Under the pieces are notes generated by a model, which had not been told where the DNA came from, ran no database searches, and worked only from the letters and a program-made list of their open reading frames with translations. From an uncultured Lutibacter sp. (lineage in GTDB: Bacteria > Bacteroidota > Bacteroidia > Flavobacteriales > Flavobacteriaceae), in NCBI RefSeq assembly GCF_937891065.1, contig NZ_CALAEQ010000001.1, forward strand, positions 1 to 34,354: a DNA stretch of 34,354 nt. The letters run 5' to 3'. Both the position numbers and the translations under genes were made by a program. Shown here piece after piece: positions 32,244 to 34,354 of the stretch. Numbering within the stretch: position 1 is the first letter of the stretch; each line of letters begins with the position of its first letter.

Positions 32244-34190
32244 TTATTTAATTTTACTTTCAGGTAATGTATATTTCCTTTCATTATACAAATAAGAAGC
32301 TGTTACAATATGACCTAAAGCATCATTCGCTAATTCAGAATTAACTCTTTCTACGGGTGTCAAATTATCATTTTCAGACACTTTAAATTGAATAGGTTTT
32401 TTACCTGATTGAAGAACTATTAAATCGTCTCCATTTCTAAACGCATTTGTACTATAAAACTGCATTATAGCTCTCCCAGGAATTGAATCATTTAGTTCAA
32501 ATAGATTTCTACCAATCATTGGAGTCTCAATATCTATACCCATTAAATCTAATAAAGTTGGTGGCATATCTAATTGGCTACATAGCTTTTCATAGTTAAG
32601 TTCACCATCTAAATTTGGTGCAATTATTAACGCTGGAATATGGAATTTATTTACTGGAATAATATCTTTTCCCCAAGTTCTAGTATTATGATCAGCAATA
32701 ATTATAAATACTGTATTTTTAAAATAAGGCTCTTTTTTTGCCATTTTAAAAAATTCTCCTATTGCGTAATCTGCATATTTAATTGCATTATTTACTGTGT
32801 TTTTTTCTTTGTCAAATAATTCAATTTTACCATCAGGAAATTCAAAAGGCTCATGATTTGAACTTGAAAACATTAAAGAAAAAAATGGTTTTTCACCATA
32901 TGATTTATACAATTGATTTCCTTTTTTCACCAGTGACTCATCAGAAACTCCCCAAGTTCCTTTAAAATCGTATTCATTTTTGTCATAATCACGTTCATCT
33001 ATAATTTCATCAAAACCATTACCATTAAAAAAAGAAGCCATATTATCAAAATTTGCCGAACCTCCATATATAAAACTAGTTTCATAACCTCTTCTTTTTA
33101 ATGCACTAGCAAGTGTAAAAAACCCATTTTGAGATTTCCCTAATTTAACTACACTTCGTGATGGTGTTGGTAAAAAACCCGTTGTAACAGCTTCTATTCC
33201 TCTTACACTTCTTGTTCCTGTAGCATATATATTTGTAAAAAGCATCCCTTCTTTACTTAATCTATCAAAATTTGGAGTTAATGGTAAGCCACCTAAAACA
33301 CCTACATATTCTGCACCCATACTTTCTTGTAAAAAAATTACTAAATTATATGGTTTATCTATTTTATGGGTACTTTTTTGTAAATGCAATAAAGGTATTT
33401 CTTCATTTTTAAAATCGGAATTATTAGCAGTCATGTATTCCTTAACTCTATCAAAAGCTTCATTAATTGGTAATTTCCCATACATTTTAATCATATCCTC
33501 TTCACTTTTTAATGAATTTAAAGCAAACCCAACAGTATAAAGTGAATTTAAAGCTACACTATTCGTAAATTGATCTGAAGAAAAAACTGCGTCACTAGAA
33601 TTTATTGGTCGCTTTGAAGTTAAACTTGACCTTAACCCAAAAAATAAGAGAAAAAAAACTAATGGTGAAATTAATAATTTGAATTTATAAGAACTTGAAG
33701 GTGTAATTTCAAATATATTTTTTGATTTTTTTATCAATATATATCCGAAAAATGAGAGTACAATTAATGAAACTAGTAAAATTCCCCAATACCCTTTAAT
33801 AAGCATTGCAAATACTTCTTTAGGATATATTAGATATTCAATAAACAATCTGTTTGGCCTTGTATCATATTGTATTAAAAAACTTGGTGTTGCTAACTCC
33901 ATTAAAAGAATTAAAAACAAAAATAAATTTAAAAAATAACGTATAACCCATTCAATTTTCACAAGGATATTATCAGGTAATAAAACTATTAAAACTGTTG
34001 GAATAACAGCAATATAAGAAAGTAAAATAATATCCATCCTTAACCCAATTGGAAAAATTAACCAATATTCGTCTGTTGTAGTAATTCTAGATGAAAACCC
34101 AAGAAAAAGTATAAATCTGCTAAGGGTAGTTATTATAAGTCCTATCGCAAAAAATAGAACAATTGGCTTTAAAAATTTAATTTTTTTCAT
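32244..34190 (-). CDS. LTA synthase-like membrane sulfatase-fold transferase
   Basis: 648 residues: five N-terminal membrane helices (about 8-30, 52-72, 82-102, 130-152, 172-188) and an extracytoplasmic alkaline-phosphatase/sulfatase domain from about 280. Metal site and nucleophile features: LQESMGAEY with Glu289, ATGTRSVRG with Thr326 as probable catalytic threonine, SSNHEPFEFP, and IIADHNTRTWG. The family includes lipoteichoic acid synthase and phosphoglycerol or phosphoethanolamine transferases. In a Gram-negative Bacteroidota it probably modifies lipid A or glycans. It is convergent with the ArnT-like gene, with a 24-base gap and only a weak inverted repeat. Confidence 0.87.
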   Translation of the reverse strand: MKKIKFLKPIVLFFAIGLIITTLSRFILFLGFSSRITTTDEYWLIFPIGLRMDIILLSYIAVIPTVLIVLLPDNILVKIEWVIRYFLNLFLFLILLMELATPSFLIQYDTRPNRLFIEYLIYPKEVFAMLIKGYWGILLVSLIVLSFFGYILIKKSKNIFEITPSSSYKFKLLISPLVFFLLFFGLRSSLTSKRPINSSDAVFSSDQFTNSVALNSLYTVGFALNSLKSEEDMIKMYGKLPINEAFDRVKEYMTANNSDFKNEEIPLLHLQKSTHKIDKPYNLVIFLQESMGAEYVGVLGGLPLTPNFDRLSKEGMLFTNIYATGTRSVRGIEAVTTGFLPTPSRSVVKLGKSQNGFFTLASALKRRGYETSFIYGGSANFDNMASFFNGNGFDEIIDERDYDKNEYDFKGTWGVSDESLVKKGNQLYKSYGEKPFFSLMFSSSNHEPFEFPDGKIELFDKEKNTVNNAIKYADYAIGEFFKMAKKEPYFKNTVFIIIADHNTRTWGKDIIPVNKFHIPALIIAPNLDGELNYEKLCSQLDMPPTLLDLMGIDIETPMIGRNLFELNDSIPGRAIMQFYSTNAFRNGDDLIVLQSGKKPIQFKVSENDNLTPVERVNSELANDALGHIVTASYLYNERKYTLPESKIK

Positions 34191-34275
34191 TATTTGCTAT
34201 CTATATTAAAGTTTTCAAAAGGTTTGAGATCAAATAAACAACAAATATTTTTATAATTTAAACACCTAATAACCA

Positions 34276-34283
34276 CAAATTTA
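34276..34283 (-). promoter_or_regulatory. -7 box candidate for the LtaS-like gene
   Basis: On the minus strand the bases read TAAATTTG, fitting TAnnTTTG, about 86 bases upstream of the ATG at 34190. No -33 TTG was seen. The rest of the 164-base edge region shows nothing else. Confidence 0.4.
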
Positions 34284-34354
34284 AACTCTTATTGAATAAA
34301 ACCTAATAATTAGTAAAGTATTTTCATTTTGAAAAGTAGTAATATCAATTATAT

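Noticed and set aside
32213-32255. Inverted repeat AATTAAAT/ATTTAATT between two convergent genes
   Set aside because: Eight AT-only pairs with a 27-base loop are expected by chance in such AT-rich DNA; not called as a terminator.
1-34354. CRISPR arrays, tRNA/rRNA genes, insertion sequences, phage or restriction/defence genes
   Set aside because: I looked for spaced direct repeats, cloverleaf-like sequences and typical transposase, integrase or defence motifs and found none.

Overview
The window looks like a chromosomal segment of a marine-type member of the family Flavobacteriaceae (Bacteroidota). The evidence is the very AT-rich sequence, the Bacteroidota-type -7 promoter boxes (TAnnTTTG) in front of several genes, the absence of obvious Shine-Dalgarno sites, and many Flavobacteriia-typical families (CarboxypepD_reg-like proteins, DUF6702, DUF4369 and DUF4097 proteins, Smr-less MutS2, RibB with a decayed RibA-like half). 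Coding density is very high, no gap exceeds about 200 bases, and I saw no tRNA, rRNA, IS element, prophage or CRISPR array.

Layout. 1-161: 3' end of lipA, then a sigma-54-like promoter and a terminator that may bound a small RNA. 351-4061: a lipoprotein with two OB-like domains, ung, and the divergent mutS2. 4160-5555: an OmpA-like protein and a membrane-anchored helix-hairpin-helix protein. 5559-7134 (minus): a MATE exporter and a small acidic protein. 7318-8543: two thiol peroxidases (2-Cys peroxiredoxin and Tpx). 8547-15341 (plus): an envelope/division run of DgkA-type kinase, FtsK, LolA, an LptF/LptG permease, RibB and a DUF4369 lipoprotein. 15333-16040 (minus): peptidase E.

16141-23913 (plus) is the most distinctive part: three tandem paralogous secreted proteins with a carboxypeptidase-regulatory-like domain, a DUF6702 protein and two tandem M1 metallopeptidases, all predicted to be exported. 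The first two genes of the array also share a duplicated promoter that lies almost on the start codon.

23951-27175 (minus): a Qnr-like pentapeptide-repeat protein directly behind lgt, then yidD and cysS. 27282-29857 (minus): an overlapping ECF sigma factor / membrane anti-sigma-like / DUF4097 surface protein operon with a matching AAC-N16-CGTC promoter and a terminator. 30059-34190: a polyprenyl-phosphate-sugar synthase-like GT2, an ArnT-like membrane glycosyltransferase, and a convergent LtaS-like sulfatase-fold transferase, which together suggest decoration of envelope glycolipids.

Most genes are ordinary household or envelope genes. The less explained material is the secreted protein/peptidase array, the unusual insertion in the DUF4097 protein, and several compact regulatory signals: face-to-face promoters, a palindrome shared by two convergent genes, a dispersed-repeat-like palindrome, and the possible small RNA. 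All family assignments were made by reading motifs, without database searches.
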